This document shows positions 12,301-24,062 of a DNA stretch of 59,767 bases, one piece after another (the first letter of the stretch is position 1; the number at the start of each line of letters is the position of its first letter). The DNA is from Pholiota molesta (lineage: Eukaryota; Basidiomycota; Agaricomycetes; Agaricales; Strophariaceae), in contig JACGCK010000247.1 in the NCBI GenBank assembly GCA_014925825.1, positions 1 to 59,767 on the forward strand. Direction: 5' to 3'. A program made the translations under genes and the position numbers. The notes under the pieces were generated by a model, which was not told where the DNA came from, did not search any database, and worked only from the letters and a program-made list of their open reading frames with translations.

Positions 12301-14558
12301 ATTATATTGTTGCCACAGTCTGGATGTTTCAAAAATCAATAACGGGTAGAATACATAGGCCGGGTAAGAAAACATACAGCATTCGTCTGGAAGAGAATAT
12401 TAGTATCAAGTCATGCCGGCTCGTAATAATAATAATAAAATGAACATACCGGAAAACTCCATTCCAGCAATCGTGAAGTTTCCTGCGATGCACTGCGCAA
12501 TGCACGTCTGAGGTGTATTGGTGGTGCTTCCAGGTTGCTGTGCGTCCAAGGTACGTCCAAACGCATTATCACTACGCAATGCAACCGCGTCGTCGATAAG
12601 CACCTCAAAAAGTCATCAAAAATCCACATCCAAATAAAACTCACACCCAGCATGAGTTGTATGCCCAGCCCGTTTGGAGCCCAGATAGCACAGGGAAGAC
12701 GCCAGTGACGGGTGTACCCCCGCCGCCACCGCCTCCTCCACCCCTGAGATGACTGGCAGGTTCGTTCCAGTATAGTTATACACATTCAGCCTGTTCGGGC
12801 CACCGCAGAATTCAGAGCTGTTCCCTTGGCAGACCATGTTGCAATCGCCTGCCGCTGTGGGTGCTCCGCCATTGCTCACTGCCGAGCCACAGACTACGTG
12901 AAAGATCGGAATCAGGTCGGAGAAGAGAGGTCTCATTAGGTTTAAATTACTTACAGCATTGACTGTATCAATTGGGTTCGAAAAGGGTAGGGTGAAAATA
13001 GGGTAAGAGGTAAGAGGACGTGTCAGTGTTTTAGGCTTTCTAGAGGACGTACGTTGAGAATTCTGCGCCAGCGATGCCAAAGCCAGCGTTAAAGCATGCT
13101 GTCGTGCACGATTCAATGGTCACATCCCCAGTTGTGGCCTCGCCGTTCGCTAGCGCGCGCCCATTGACGTTATCACTGTTGGCAGCAGATGCGCAGTGGA
13201 CGCAACACCAAAGCGGCCGAGAGAACACCGCAAAGATCCAGAATCATGATGCGAACCAGCCAGAAGTTAGAACGGCAAATGACAGTTATGAACAAGGAAA
13301 AGAAGCAGCAAAGCCAAAGGCAATCAGTAAGTTTTTGTCCAGACCAGCGGTGGGAGAGGAGGGCACGCACGTAAAGCATCCGAGAGAGACCCATTGGCCG
13401 ACGCTCGGCACAATTGCCGGTGGGGGCGGCGGGGTGACACCGCTCCAAAATAGATCAAGCCGGTTCCCGGCACCACACGCTTCCGCGGCGTTCCCCGCGC
13501 ACGCCATGTTACAGTCCGTGAGCGTGGCATTCGCATACCCAGCGGTGAGGGTGTTTCCACAATCTGTTCAAATACGATAGATGCGCAGTGCGAACGCGTG
13601 GAGGTGTGAGCAAGAGTTAATGATTGCAGGTGTCGTTGGCGGTGTAGTGATTGGCGTCGTTGGCGTTGGCGTTGGCGTAAGCAGGCGGCGTTGTGGTTAA
13701 GCGGCGATGTGAAGAATTAACGAGAAAGAAGGCCGTGAAAGGAGCGCATAAAGCAATCGAAGTGAGCGAACGGGAAAGTAAAAGACGAAAAGCGTGAGCG
13801 GCGCTTGATCTGCGGTAAAGAACCTAAAGAACCACTCACAGCATTCGTCCTAGAGGCGCACGTAAATTTGACGTAAATTGCCATCAATAATGGAACACGG
13901 TGCAAGGAAAATAAGGAGCACGCGGGGAAAGAGGGCGAATGTTTTTATTCAAATTTTCGAAGTTAGCCATTAGACCTCCTAGTGAAGCTCTATCGACGCG
14001 TTCTTCGCCGCTCAGCGAACTTCGAAGACTTAGCGCCGATCGAGGTTCGCGTCGCTGAGGGAACACGCTAACGAAGGGGAAGGAGAAAGGAAAGGGAAAA
14101 GCACGTACCCCGAACTCTGTCCCTGCAAAGACGAAGCCATTCGTGGTGCAGAAGTTGATGCAGGACTCGATGGTCATGCCCGTCCCGTCAGCGAAGGTGT
14201 CGCCACTCAGTGTGCGCGAGGCGGTGGTATCGCTGTGGGTGGCATATGTCGTTCAAGATCATAATCATAATGGGCGTGAGTGCGCCGCCGACGCGTCGGC
14301 AATGGAACACACTTACGTGACGCATCTTTGGAACGTCCATGTCCCCGGTAATGTAGCGGGGATCGAGGGGGCTTGCCGCCGTTCGAGAGTGTCGACGTGC
14401 TCGGACGCAAGAGATGCCTGCATGAAAAATAAAAGCAGCACCAAAGCAGCATGCAAGACGATCAGGGGCAGGCTAGGACACAGCGGATCGGAATGAGCAC
14501 TGACAGGAACTGCCGCGAGGGCGAGCGCCAGCGGCACTAGGGCAGCGAGGACACCCAT
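9351..14558 (-). CDS. Secreted copper radical oxidase (glyoxal/galactose oxidase type) with four WSC domains
   Basis: The product is a predicted extracellular oxidase that makes H2O2 from aldehydes or alcohols using a Cu-Tyr/Cys radical. The start is ATG 14558, with signal peptide [21 protein letters not shown]. Four WSC domains follow; their first motifs are [32 protein letters not shown] and SWQYAGCL, each with an ECYCG/QCFCG signature. After them comes a beta-propeller oxidase domain and a DUF1929-type C-terminus ending FTVPGV at 9354. Candidate ligands are visible. They are Cys in DVFCSG (codon 11101-11103), Tyr in GRWYPT (10875-10877), Tyr-His in ARMYHSEA (9975-9980) and His in PPGWHQLF (9471-9473). 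More than 15 short introns are present. Linked WSC domains probably bind wall or plant polysaccharide (inference). The frame breaks once, by one base, in the Gly-rich linker near 12741, as if a base were missing. Known multi-WSC relatives in Phanerochaete (cro3-cro5) carry five WSC domains; I count four here. Confidence 0.9.
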
Positions 14559-14632
14559 CGTCAAGAAAATGGAGCAGAGGTCAGGCAGCGAAAGCCAATG
14601 GAGAGAGCGGAGGCCCAAATGCGCGGCGGCCC

Positions 14633-14638
14633 TTTATA
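14633..14638 (-). promoter_or_regulatory. Candidate TATA box of the copper radical oxidase
   Basis: TATAAA on the minus strand, about 75 nt upstream of the ATG at 14558. The position fits a TATA-type core promoter; this rests on motif and distance only. Confidence 0.45.
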
Positions 14639-17600
14639 CGCGCGAAGACAGCCCGCAACAGAAACCATAACGGGGGCGATACCGAGATCTGGATTCAGCT
14701 GGGCCTAGGACTCGGAATCGGAGGTAAAGATTGAGAACAACGTTAACTGGTAGGTAGCTGTTCGCTGTGGGTGGTGCCTGGACAGGTCTTCTTTTACTTG
14801 TCAAACGGGCGAACGGATTAATATTAATGGCTGGGCACTTTGTAATGATCCTGCCGCTAATTATACCCTCGCCAGCTCGTCTGTGTAACTATAAAAAACT
14901 CGATTTTATGCTATACTTGTAAAGCGTGCAAACGAGGATCCGACACTCAATTTGATTTTCACTGCTCATGGTCGCTGGCCGACTGGGGAAGCGAGTACTT
15001 CAAGTCAAAGTGACCATTTATATCTTCCCAAATTATAAATATGGGGACTGGGCAGCCCGACTGGACCTAGAATTTTAATGCGAATAGCCATCAGTTCAAA
15101 ATAGGGATTGTCTGCGGTAGACACGGCGCGTAAAGCAGGATGTACATCTTGAACAATGTACAAATCTAGCGAGCTGTCGAACTATCTCTGAATGTACGTA
15201 CGACGCGATGCGGCGCCATATGATCAGGCCTGGCCTGCCAGGGCAAAGGAAAGAAAGTCAGTGAGCTGGGACGAATGCTGAGACAGATAGCGAGAAATCA
15301 GTCATAATTATTATCATCCCCATAGATAAATACGTACCAAATTGACATATGGAGATCTAAGCTCAGAGCGAAAGGGCAAAGGTAAATTAATGATCTCGGG
15401 CTGTCGTCGATTTGATACTTTACAACATTTGCGCGTTTCGTATAAAACTAAAGTTGAAATGTTCGGCAGAAGTGAGACTGGGACGGGAAGGCACGACCAA
15501 AGGAAAAGCAAAGAAGAACAGAAATGTAATCTGCGAAGCGGGACAGTGAGATCGTACGTGCTTCGCCAGAGCCCGCGAGCGGGATGAGAATCAATACAGC
15601 GTTATCAGCGCGGTTGTGATACATCGATGGCACACGAACGCGCAAAATCCGTTCGCACATCCCTGCATGTGCTGTCAAGGTACAAAGGTGAGCATCGGGA
15701 CAAGGACACCTCCCGTTTGGGTCCTCAGCGCTCAGCGAGCGCGTGAAAGAAAACCTATCCATCGATATTTTATCCGTGACAAGAGGATATGTGGCCCAGA
15801 AAAGCAATATAACCGTTGATTGCCCGCATCTGGATCTTCCATCCTAGGATCGCGTTTAGCGCGCCTGAACCCTAGGGCCAGTTCTTTGACTACTTGATGG
15901 TCAAAACCGCCCGAGGAGCATTGGTACTGCGAAGGAAATGGACATCATTGATAGTACTGGCCCATGTGTCTGCAACGTCCACCTTTGTCTTTCTGTTACT
16001 CTTCGTTGATGATCATCGCATCCCAAATCAGCATAGACAGCCAAAGGAAGCCTATGGATTGTGTGAACGAGGAGCTTTTAATAACCCTTGGTCGGCATTA
16101 CTCCCGGATGTAAGATACCTTTCGCGGGAAAAAAAAGTGCGTTCGGTCTTCGGGAGTTTACATATCATTTATTTCGGCCTGTTCCTAAAGGTTTGCGAAA
16201 CGTATGTTACAGTGGTCCGTCTTACATATCCCTCCGACGAGTATGTTGGTTCCACGGGATTCGAGAACTATATTCGGGTTGGTTGTGTGTGCGTTGGGTT
16301 ATCTAGGCGTCTTCGTGTCCCCGGTCCAGAAATAGGAATGGGAAGATATACCAAGTTTAATTCAATTGGAATTTCGGGCGTTAAAACGCGCGGCTGAATC
16401 AGCTGGGCTGCAGAATAGGACAGGGCGATACAAGCAGGGGAAGGCGTGCTCAAAGCATACATGCAATTACCGACGCGTTGGACATCGGCAAGCGTCGATA
16501 AGTCTGACTGAAACGATTATGCAGAGCGTATAGTTGCAAGGGGTCAGCAGCCCATAGACAGAAGATAGACAGACAGACTGATCATTCTTCCTGACGAAAG
16601 GGACCTTTTTCTCTCCTGGAGGAGCTCCTTGTGTGACTATGTAGCCCCGCCATCAATAAACATAACAGCGAAAGTTTGTCAGGCTTCGAGATAGAACAAG
16701 TTGATTGGAAAATCAGTCAGATGCTGCTGATAACATCTCGCCTTTGACATGACTGGGTGATGGGAGTGTGCACGTCAACGCGTGGTGTCCCGACAAGGGG
16801 TGACGGAAATATTCCCATCGGTCGGACGGGTACGATGATCGCGCTTGTGTACGTTCGACGGAGCTACAGAGGCGGAAAAGTTAATTTTGTGAAGGGGCGA
16901 GAGCCAGATAAAGAAAACAAGAAAACGATCCGTGCCTATGTCGCCAACGTGCACCGCCCAACACATGATGGGAAAGCGAGAGAAAGAGGCTCTGAATGTT
17001 GGAAAGACAACGTGAACAATCCCTAGGGCCGCAGCACAACGATTTGAGAAAGCGAACGCTTCGAAGAGCACGATTCCGAATAAGAAGACGCGTCGGCCCA
17101 TGCTAAGCTGGCATGCCGAGGGGTATAGAGCGGACGGAAGAGACTGGCCCTGCGATGGTACATATCTCTGGGTTCGTGTGGCAGAACGGAGGTCAAGAAC
17201 ATCGATTGCGATCAACAGAAGCTGCTGGCATGCTCATTGCTAGCGGTGTATGGGGACTTGTTTGTCGCCATATCGTGAACGTGACCAATCGCTTAATCAG
17301 ATGCCGACGGCATTAAATATGTTTTCTTCAAAAACCTCATGATGCTTTCTCGTCGGAGGATGTGGCGGAAATGTTAATTTAAGCCGAGGAAATGTACTTC
17401 TCTACAGGCTTTAGCTATAGGATTCTTTCGGTTATGAAATATTCTCCAATTTATACCAATTTAAGTATAGTACTGATTTTAAGCGCCCAAAGAGCGCCCC
17501 AAGAACTCTGCCTCATATTGTCAATCAATCGGAACTTTAGAGTCCTCTCATAGGTTACTAAGTACTGTCTCCCTCTTTCGAGTCATGTCGAAACCTTCAT

Positions 17601-20424
17601 TATATCTAGGTACATTACAATAACATCCTTCACGATAATCCCTTTCTACTCCAGGCCTTATATTTTAAGTATTACATACCCCGTATCACGAGGCAAGGTC
17701 CAAAGTTACCTGGTTTGACATCCTATCATCAAATATAGACCAATGTACGGAGAACAGAATACAAACCGAAATTAATGTGATAAGATTAAAGCACAGCACA
17801 AAAAGGATAGCAAAGCTATAAAAACTCCTATATTCTCGGAAATGAACGATACCAAGAACTGTGGGTAGGAATTCCAGAAGCTACATGTGTCAGGAATCAT
17901 CGGGAGCGGGCACCGAATCGGGGTGCAAACCCTATGATTATTCAAGAATTAAAGAGAGTCGTCGCGGTATATTAAACATTCTCTCAACCGAAAATGAGGC
18001 GAAGGTATTTGCTTCACAGGACAGCGGCGGGTCGCGACCTTCTGCTTCTGTGTCCATGTTACAACGCCCATCCTTTGTCTTATGACGCATACCCCATATA
18101 TAGACTTGTCATGGTAAAGGCTGATTTCATATCCCGATTCCCCGAGGCAGCAGAGTGGCCACGGCCATGGCAGGCCGGCCAGATCGCAGAAAACCTGGGC
18201 CATGTCATCTAGGGAGTCGATGTCAGCGCATGAATCTGATCAGTACTGAAGATGAGCTCGGCTTCCCTAGACTTAACCAGAGGCAAAAGTGAGAGAAAGT
18301 AGGCGGGCAGTGGGCAGACTTGCTGGCGCTACCTGAGTCTGGGCTCGACGCCCAGCGGAGTCTTCTCCACTAATCCGGAAATAAACTCATCACGCCCACA
18401 AAACTGCGGAGAGCACCAACGGAGGTAAAGGACGCAGACAAGACATAAATACTCTGGGCGCTAAGTTGAGCATCATAGCTAGCGAATGGAACAAAGAAAA
18501 TAAACAATGTAATGAAAAGTAAAGAGCTGATTGATTAATTCTTATTGTCAGGACTGTGGCAAGCATATAAGTACTTAATCTCCCGCTTGGGGACGTTTAG
18601 CCGTTGAATAATAGGTAGTTGGTAGAATCTTCATTGGCGTTTATAAATTGATGTTTAAATGTTAACCAGAGAACACAAGCTCGAACTCCAGTCTAAACGT
18701 CGAAAGCGTATGTCGTTGAAATACTGCCCTTTTTATGTACGGAATTTTGTTAGCCATGCAAGCGCGCTTATCGGATTGAGATATGACTCCGTTTGTCTGA
18801 TAGTGCGCCTGATATATAGATCTTCTACGCGCTAGAGAGTAATTCAGCCCACTGTATCAACAGAATTATAGCTACTGTCATCTATAGTAATCCTTCAGTT
18901 ATGAACAAGTAAAGAGAGCCTCGTTCTCCGCGACTTGTCAGGGAGGGAACCAGGCTCGGGGTGAGGGTTAACATTAAACGTTATACTTATCTTCCACTGG
19001 TCTCTGAGCTCAAGTTGACATCACAAAATCTACCAAAGACGCTCATGAGGCGAGGCCGCGGTGCAATCGCTCTGATGAATAGCCAGGCTGATTGTTTATG
19101 GTGATCTATCTTTGCAATTCACTCCCAGTCACGAGCCCATTGCCAGTGCAACGTCTATCGCAGTGCCGTCTAAATCATTATGGTCCACTGCAAGCGTGTG
19201 CTATCCATCATGGAAAAGAAGGGAGATTGGTAGTACCGTTGGACGTATGATTATCGTCCTAGAGGAACATCATAGCTGGTAGTGTAAGGTGTGCCGCCAT
19301 CCATTGATACGTTAATCATTTCTGAGGGACTTGAAAATGGAGTGCTGCCAATAAACGCGATGGAAGTTCCTATTATGTGTGTTTCAGTTTTCAAAACGGC
19401 ACTTCTGGGGAGAGAATAACAAGATGAATTTCTTGCCTCCGAAAGCTAGAATGAGCGAGCCAAAGGTTCTGTGTGCATCATTGGCGAACTTTGGGAACTG
19501 GCAGGCGCATCCATACCTCGCTGTGATCGAGAATAACCCGCAATGGTTTATTGGCCATGTAGTCGGGCTTTACAAATCCAGACGGGCTGATGGAAAGAGA
19601 AAACGTTCTTCAGAAATCTCTGTTCGATAACGCTCTTGGAACTTGGATTTAAATATTTGCACGTTGGAGAATCTAGACGAGCTGCACGATGTTCGATATC
19701 ACTTGTGTCAGTGCCAAGTGGGCATAATCTCCGTTCTCTTGCCATAGTAAATCCAACGGCTGCGGTGTTGTGCATCCCTTATCAGCTATAAAACGTATTT
19801 ATCGACGAAAATAACTCTTCACATCTGAATGGGGACGGCATGAACGCTTATCTTAAACGTTAAACCCTCCATGGCTGGCTAAATTCCTTGAATTCACGTT
19901 GACATCGCAAAAATAAACCAAGCGCCCTTGAGCCTGGCTGCGGAGCAATGTAGCTTCGAACACCGGTGCTGAAAGTTATCGATTGCGATTTGGACCTGGC
20001 TTTCCAAATGGACACTGTGGCGATGGGTCAATCAGCCATGGGAAGCTGAGAGAGAGAGGCTTTTTGGACGAACGAAGTCAATATTCAAGGTTCCTGCTTG
20101 GCGTAGAATGAAGACAGCGACTCGGAGAAGGTGGTCTGTCTAAAAGACTAGACGCACATGATTCACCTAATGCAATTACCCTTTGAGTTTCTGAATCTGG
20201 AAGCAGGAGATTGTGCTGGTGTCTTGTGGGGATGACGAAAATGGAAACGAGTGAGTGAGGCTGGGAGCGGAGATTGAGTGGATGTCGGAGACCAAACAAA
20301 GAGTGTCGGGGTCCCAAAGGCGCAGTGGCAAATTTCTCCTCCGCACCAAAGACACAGACGGTAAGCCAACTTTAAAGTGCGAGCATAAACTCTAATACCC
20401 ATCCCATGGCGCGCCAGCCGAACC
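14639..20424. other. Gene-poor 5.8-kb stretch
   Basis: No domain, credible splice chain or biased codon use is visible. The longest frames (for example 15894-16397 + and 16775-17215 -) lack homology I recognise and read like random translation. AT-rich blocks such as 17340-17860 and 18480-18700 alternate with more balanced sequence. Weak repeated phrases at about 19010 and 19900 (GTTGACATC-CAAAA followed by AGC/ACGC..GAGGC) hint at decayed repeats, but I could not define a unit. Old transposon debris is possible; no transposase, reverse transcriptase or terminal repeat was recognised. Confidence 0.5.
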
Positions 20425-22696
20425 ATGTCCGCCGCCCAGCAGGCCCAGTCCGCCAACGCCTGGACAGAGCCCCCCTGGTCGGGCTGGATAGAGACCACCG
20501 GCGACGCCCTCCTCATCCTCGAGGCCGCTAGGCGGGGCCTCATCCCCCGCGTCACCCGCCGCCTCGTCGACTCCGAGCGCAAGATGATCACATCGGGCTC
20601 CGTCTTCGTCTTCGACGAGGACGAGAGCGGCATCAAGCGCTGGACCGACGGTTTCTTCTGGAGCCCCAGCCGCATCCTCGGCAACTTTCTCCTCTATCGC
20701 GAGACAGATAAGCGCGGTGCAGGCCACAGGACTGCCCGCGCAGACCAAGACCTCAACGACGCCGCCGTTCCAAGTGCCAGCTTTGGCCCCGATGGTGCTC
20801 GCCTGACGGAGGCGCAGTCTCTCAGCCGCCCCAAGACAGATAACACGGGCCTCAGCGTCGATAAGCAGCGGGAACGCACCCTCATGGGCAGTCTCACCAA
20901 CAGCTATAAGTTCAAGCCAGATGGTCTCATGAAGAAGGTCCGTGTCCTACATTTCTGATATTCTTTCTTCTGCTCTTGTTATGTTCTTTCTTTTCATCTA
21001 CTTCTGAAATATTGCGTTTTCCGCGCAACGAGGCCACCTTGTGTGTTGGGCGCCTATTATTACTTTTCGCCACATTTGACTATCCACACTGGCCCCATCG
21101 AGCCCTCGCCTTCCATCTCAGAAATTCTATGGTTCTGGCTCGTTAGAGCATCGAACCCTGTTATCTTCCTCTTCCTTATCAGGCATTTCCTCATGTCTGA
21201 CATCTGTCGTCGTCCCCTTACCTTACACCGAGTGCTTTGTACCCCTTTCCATTATCCCATTAGCGTTCATTTCCCCCTTACATTCCAAATTCACATCTGG
21301 CTTCCTCCTGTGGAGGTGTCTGTCCGACCTCGACGTCAATTTACTTGACTTCGACATACCTGCTGAGGCGCTTGCCTGACAATAGCAGGCATCCGTTTGT
21401 TTCAGTCTCCACCATACTTTCCTATCTGTTCGGGTTTCGACGAACACTCACCATGTCCATTCCCTATTCTAGACCTTTTCCGTAACGATTGGCGGCGTCG
21501 CCCAACACCTCATCTCATATTACAAGATCGAAGACGTCGAGAACGGCCGCCTGCGCTCCCCATCTTCCCTACCCGAGCTCGCCTCGCTCGACATCAGCCC
21601 TGAATACCTCGACAAGACCCACTTCCGCAACCCGCCCAAGGTCGAGATCGGCGTGGACGGCGTGCCGCGCTACCGCGGCGAGGCGGACGACATCGAGAAC
21701 TCGCCCTCCATCCTCAGCGCCCCCTTGTCCTCGGGCATGCCGCTTCTCACCGAGGGCCGCCTCACGGACCCGTCGCTGGCGACCAAGCGCGGGAAGCGCT
21801 ACGAGCCGTACGGGTCCCCGCCGTCGTCGAAGCGCGCGCGCAGGAACACCGGCGCGAGCAGCAGCACCGCGGGGCACGCCGCGGGCACCCCGGACGGCGG
21901 CAGCAGCAGCGGCAGCGACCACACGCCGACCGCGGACCCCGTGTCCCCGCAGGAGAGCGCGAGCTCCGCGACGCCGCAGCCCGCGCCCGCGCCCGTGCCC
22001 GCGGCGGCGGGGCCGCTCATGACGCCCGCCCCGCCCCCGCCCGGCGCGGCGTACCCGCCGCACTACGGCATGCCCGCGTTCTACCCGATGCCTGGGTACC
22101 CGCACCACCACCCGCATGGGGCGCCGCCGCCGGTCCCCGCGGGCGGGCCCGCGCTGCACTACGCGTATACGTATGCGCCGCCCCAGCCCCAGCCCGCGCC
22201 GTCTGCGCCACCGCAGGACGGCGGGGGTGGGGGCGGCGGGCCGCCCGCGCAGGCGTCCCCGCAGCAGCAACAGCACCCGCAGCACGCACACGCACACGCG
22301 CTCCACGCACCCGCACCCGCGCCCGCCCCGGCGGCGCTGCCCGTGCATCGCACTGATCCATCGCAATCCAGCAGCGCGCCGCCGCCCGGGCAGGCGCAGC
22401 TCCCGCAGCCGTACTACGGGTACTACCACCACCCGCACGGGCCGCCGCCGCCGCCGCCGCCCGCGGGGATGGGCGTGCACACGTACGCGCCGTACCAGTG
22501 GCCCGTGTACTCGGGGTACCCGCCGCAGATGCAGATGCAGATGCAGCCGTATCAGGTGCCGCCTGGGGGCCAGCAGCAGCAGCAGCAGCAGCAGCAGGGG
22601 CCGCCGGTGGGCCAGCAGCAGCAGCCTGGGCCGCCGCCGTCGCAGCAGAAGCGCGAGGACGGGGCGCTGGGCGATGGGGGCGGCGGGAATGCGTAG
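20425..22696 (+). CDS. Gti1/Pac2 (WOPR-domain) transcription factor
   Basis: Two exons encode a fungal WOPR DNA-binding regulator. This family includes Wor1, Ryp1, Gti1 and Pac2, which control morphology, nutrient response and development. Exon 1 (20425-20937) starts MSAAQQAQSANAWTEPPWSG and carries the first half of the WOPR domain with the signature WTDGFFWSPSRILGNFLLYRE split as WTDGFFWSPSR and ILGNFLLYRE. Exon 2 (21473-22696) continues in frame with TFSVTIGGVAQHLISYY, the second conserved block. The C-terminal region is long and disordered, very GC-rich and Pro/Ala/Gly-rich, with PHYGMPAFYP-like Tyr-Pro motifs, a run of eight Gln and short polyhistidines. It is probably an activation region. 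The intron between the domain halves is 535 nt, about ten times the local norm. A long antisense frame over exon 2 is a GC shadow. Nuclear location is inferred from the family. Confidence 0.9.
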
Positions 22697-23720
22697 GCGG
22701 CGGGACGATGGCGGCGTCGTCGCCGTCGACGTGTCCGTTCGTTCTGCTTGCTGTGGTGTATTGGGTTTTCGGGTTGTTTGCTTTGCTGTTCCGCGTCTGC
22801 TTTGTGTTCGTTGTGCTGTGCTTTTTGCTGTCGATATTTCGCTGTTGTTCTGTTCCTTTTGCCCTTGTTGTCTGCCAATGTGTCTATGTGTGTATATGAT
22901 TGATGCTGCCACTTCCTTTCCGTCTCCGTTCCTTTGCCTGTTCCCGTGTGTTGGGTATTCGTCATTTTTTTTCGTGTATATCTTCAAAGGCCCCTTCGAT
23001 TCACAGTTTTACCTGTCCTTTATGCTCGTCATACTGAAACTTCTTTCCATCCATGCCCTGCTTCTATCTGGTTCTAGTTTCATTCGCCCATGCCTAGTTC
23101 TCAACCTTTTCTCGTGCGTCCGTATACATACAAATTCCACATTCCCTATGCCTTTGTTCTGATACTCTGAATTTGCTGTAGTATATTTCTTTGCTCATTT
23201 TCCATTCTACATTCATTGTTGGGCTTGTTCTTCGTCGCCGTTTGTTGCCACATACTATCACTGCCACTTCTATTCCCACAACTACTTGCACCTGGATGGA
23301 ATTCCGCTTCGTTATGGTCATTCTTATACGTGCACTTGTACATTCTGCTCCTCCTCCACGTCCTGACTTCTTCAAACACTGGAAGTCTGCCATTGTGGAT
23401 ATTATATATTTTTCGCTACGTGATACTTGCACATTCTACACCTGTCTATAGTCCGCCTTTTCCTGTTTCCTTTCTGGTTGTTCGTGTATATATGTAGCCC
23501 TTTCTGCCTTGTTGTTGGTTTTGCTTTCTCTTTCCATGGACTGGACCCGCTGCAGTCTTTGCCGCCATGGAACTTACCTACTGATTTTCGCATTCTTTTT
23601 TTCGCGTGTATTTTTACGTATATGAAACTACTCTGGCCCATGGCTTGTACATACTGCCTGGTCCACCTAAGTAGAATGTGTATATCCTAGTCAATTATGA
23701 CTCGTTTATTGGTAGCGGCC
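22697..23720. other. 3' flank of the WOPR gene
   Basis: T-rich sequence with no coding signal. It probably contains the 3' UTR of the transcription factor. Confidence 0.5.
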
Positions 23721-23721
23721 G

Positions 23722-23905
23722 CATGAAAGCCCATGATTGGGCCCGGCGTTTACCGAGTTTTTTTGTTCACCGTGCGCTGAACCTTGGACCTGCTACGGAC
23801 GTTACATTGACCACATCAAGATTTCAACTTAAAAGCTTACCGTTAAACAGTAAACTTCCAAAACTTTAGGTTTGAGGTAGGTCTGCTGTAGTCAGCGGTC
23901 GTTCG
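23722..23905 (+). repeat. Duplicated promoter block, copy 1
   Basis: This block upstream of F-box gene 1 is shared with about 27840-28015 upstream of F-box gene 2. Shared phrases include AAAGCCCATG followed by ATTGGGCCCGGC, then CGTTACATTGACCAC, then ACCGTTAAAC. Its distal part (CTTAGG-like AACTTTAGGTTT..GTAGTCAGC) recurs at about 30480-30610 upstream of copy 3. The paralogues therefore duplicated together with their regulatory DNA. Confidence 0.8.
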
Positions 23906-24062
23906 AAACTAACCTTCTGTACGCAACTGAAGATATACCCGCGCAAAACCTGTCGAAATCGTAGGTACCAACAAACTCGGAAGCGATTCAAGTGAGTCGC
24001 GGGCGTGGCATTGCGCATTTCGTGCTCAACATACTACTATAGGCCAACAAGTGAACTCGAAG

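Noticed and set aside
15894..16397. 167-residue plus-strand frame in the gene-poor region
   Set aside because: No recognisable domain, no splice partners and random-looking composition. Not enough to call a gene.
18960..20080. Possible repeat pair at about 19010 and 19900
   Set aside because: Only scattered short phrases match. I could not align a continuous unit by eye, so I did not list it as a repeat.
21569..22987. 472-residue minus-strand open frame opposite the WOPR gene
   Set aside because: It is antisense to a well-supported coding exon, extremely Arg/Pro-rich, and exists because GC-rich codons leave few stops on the other strand.
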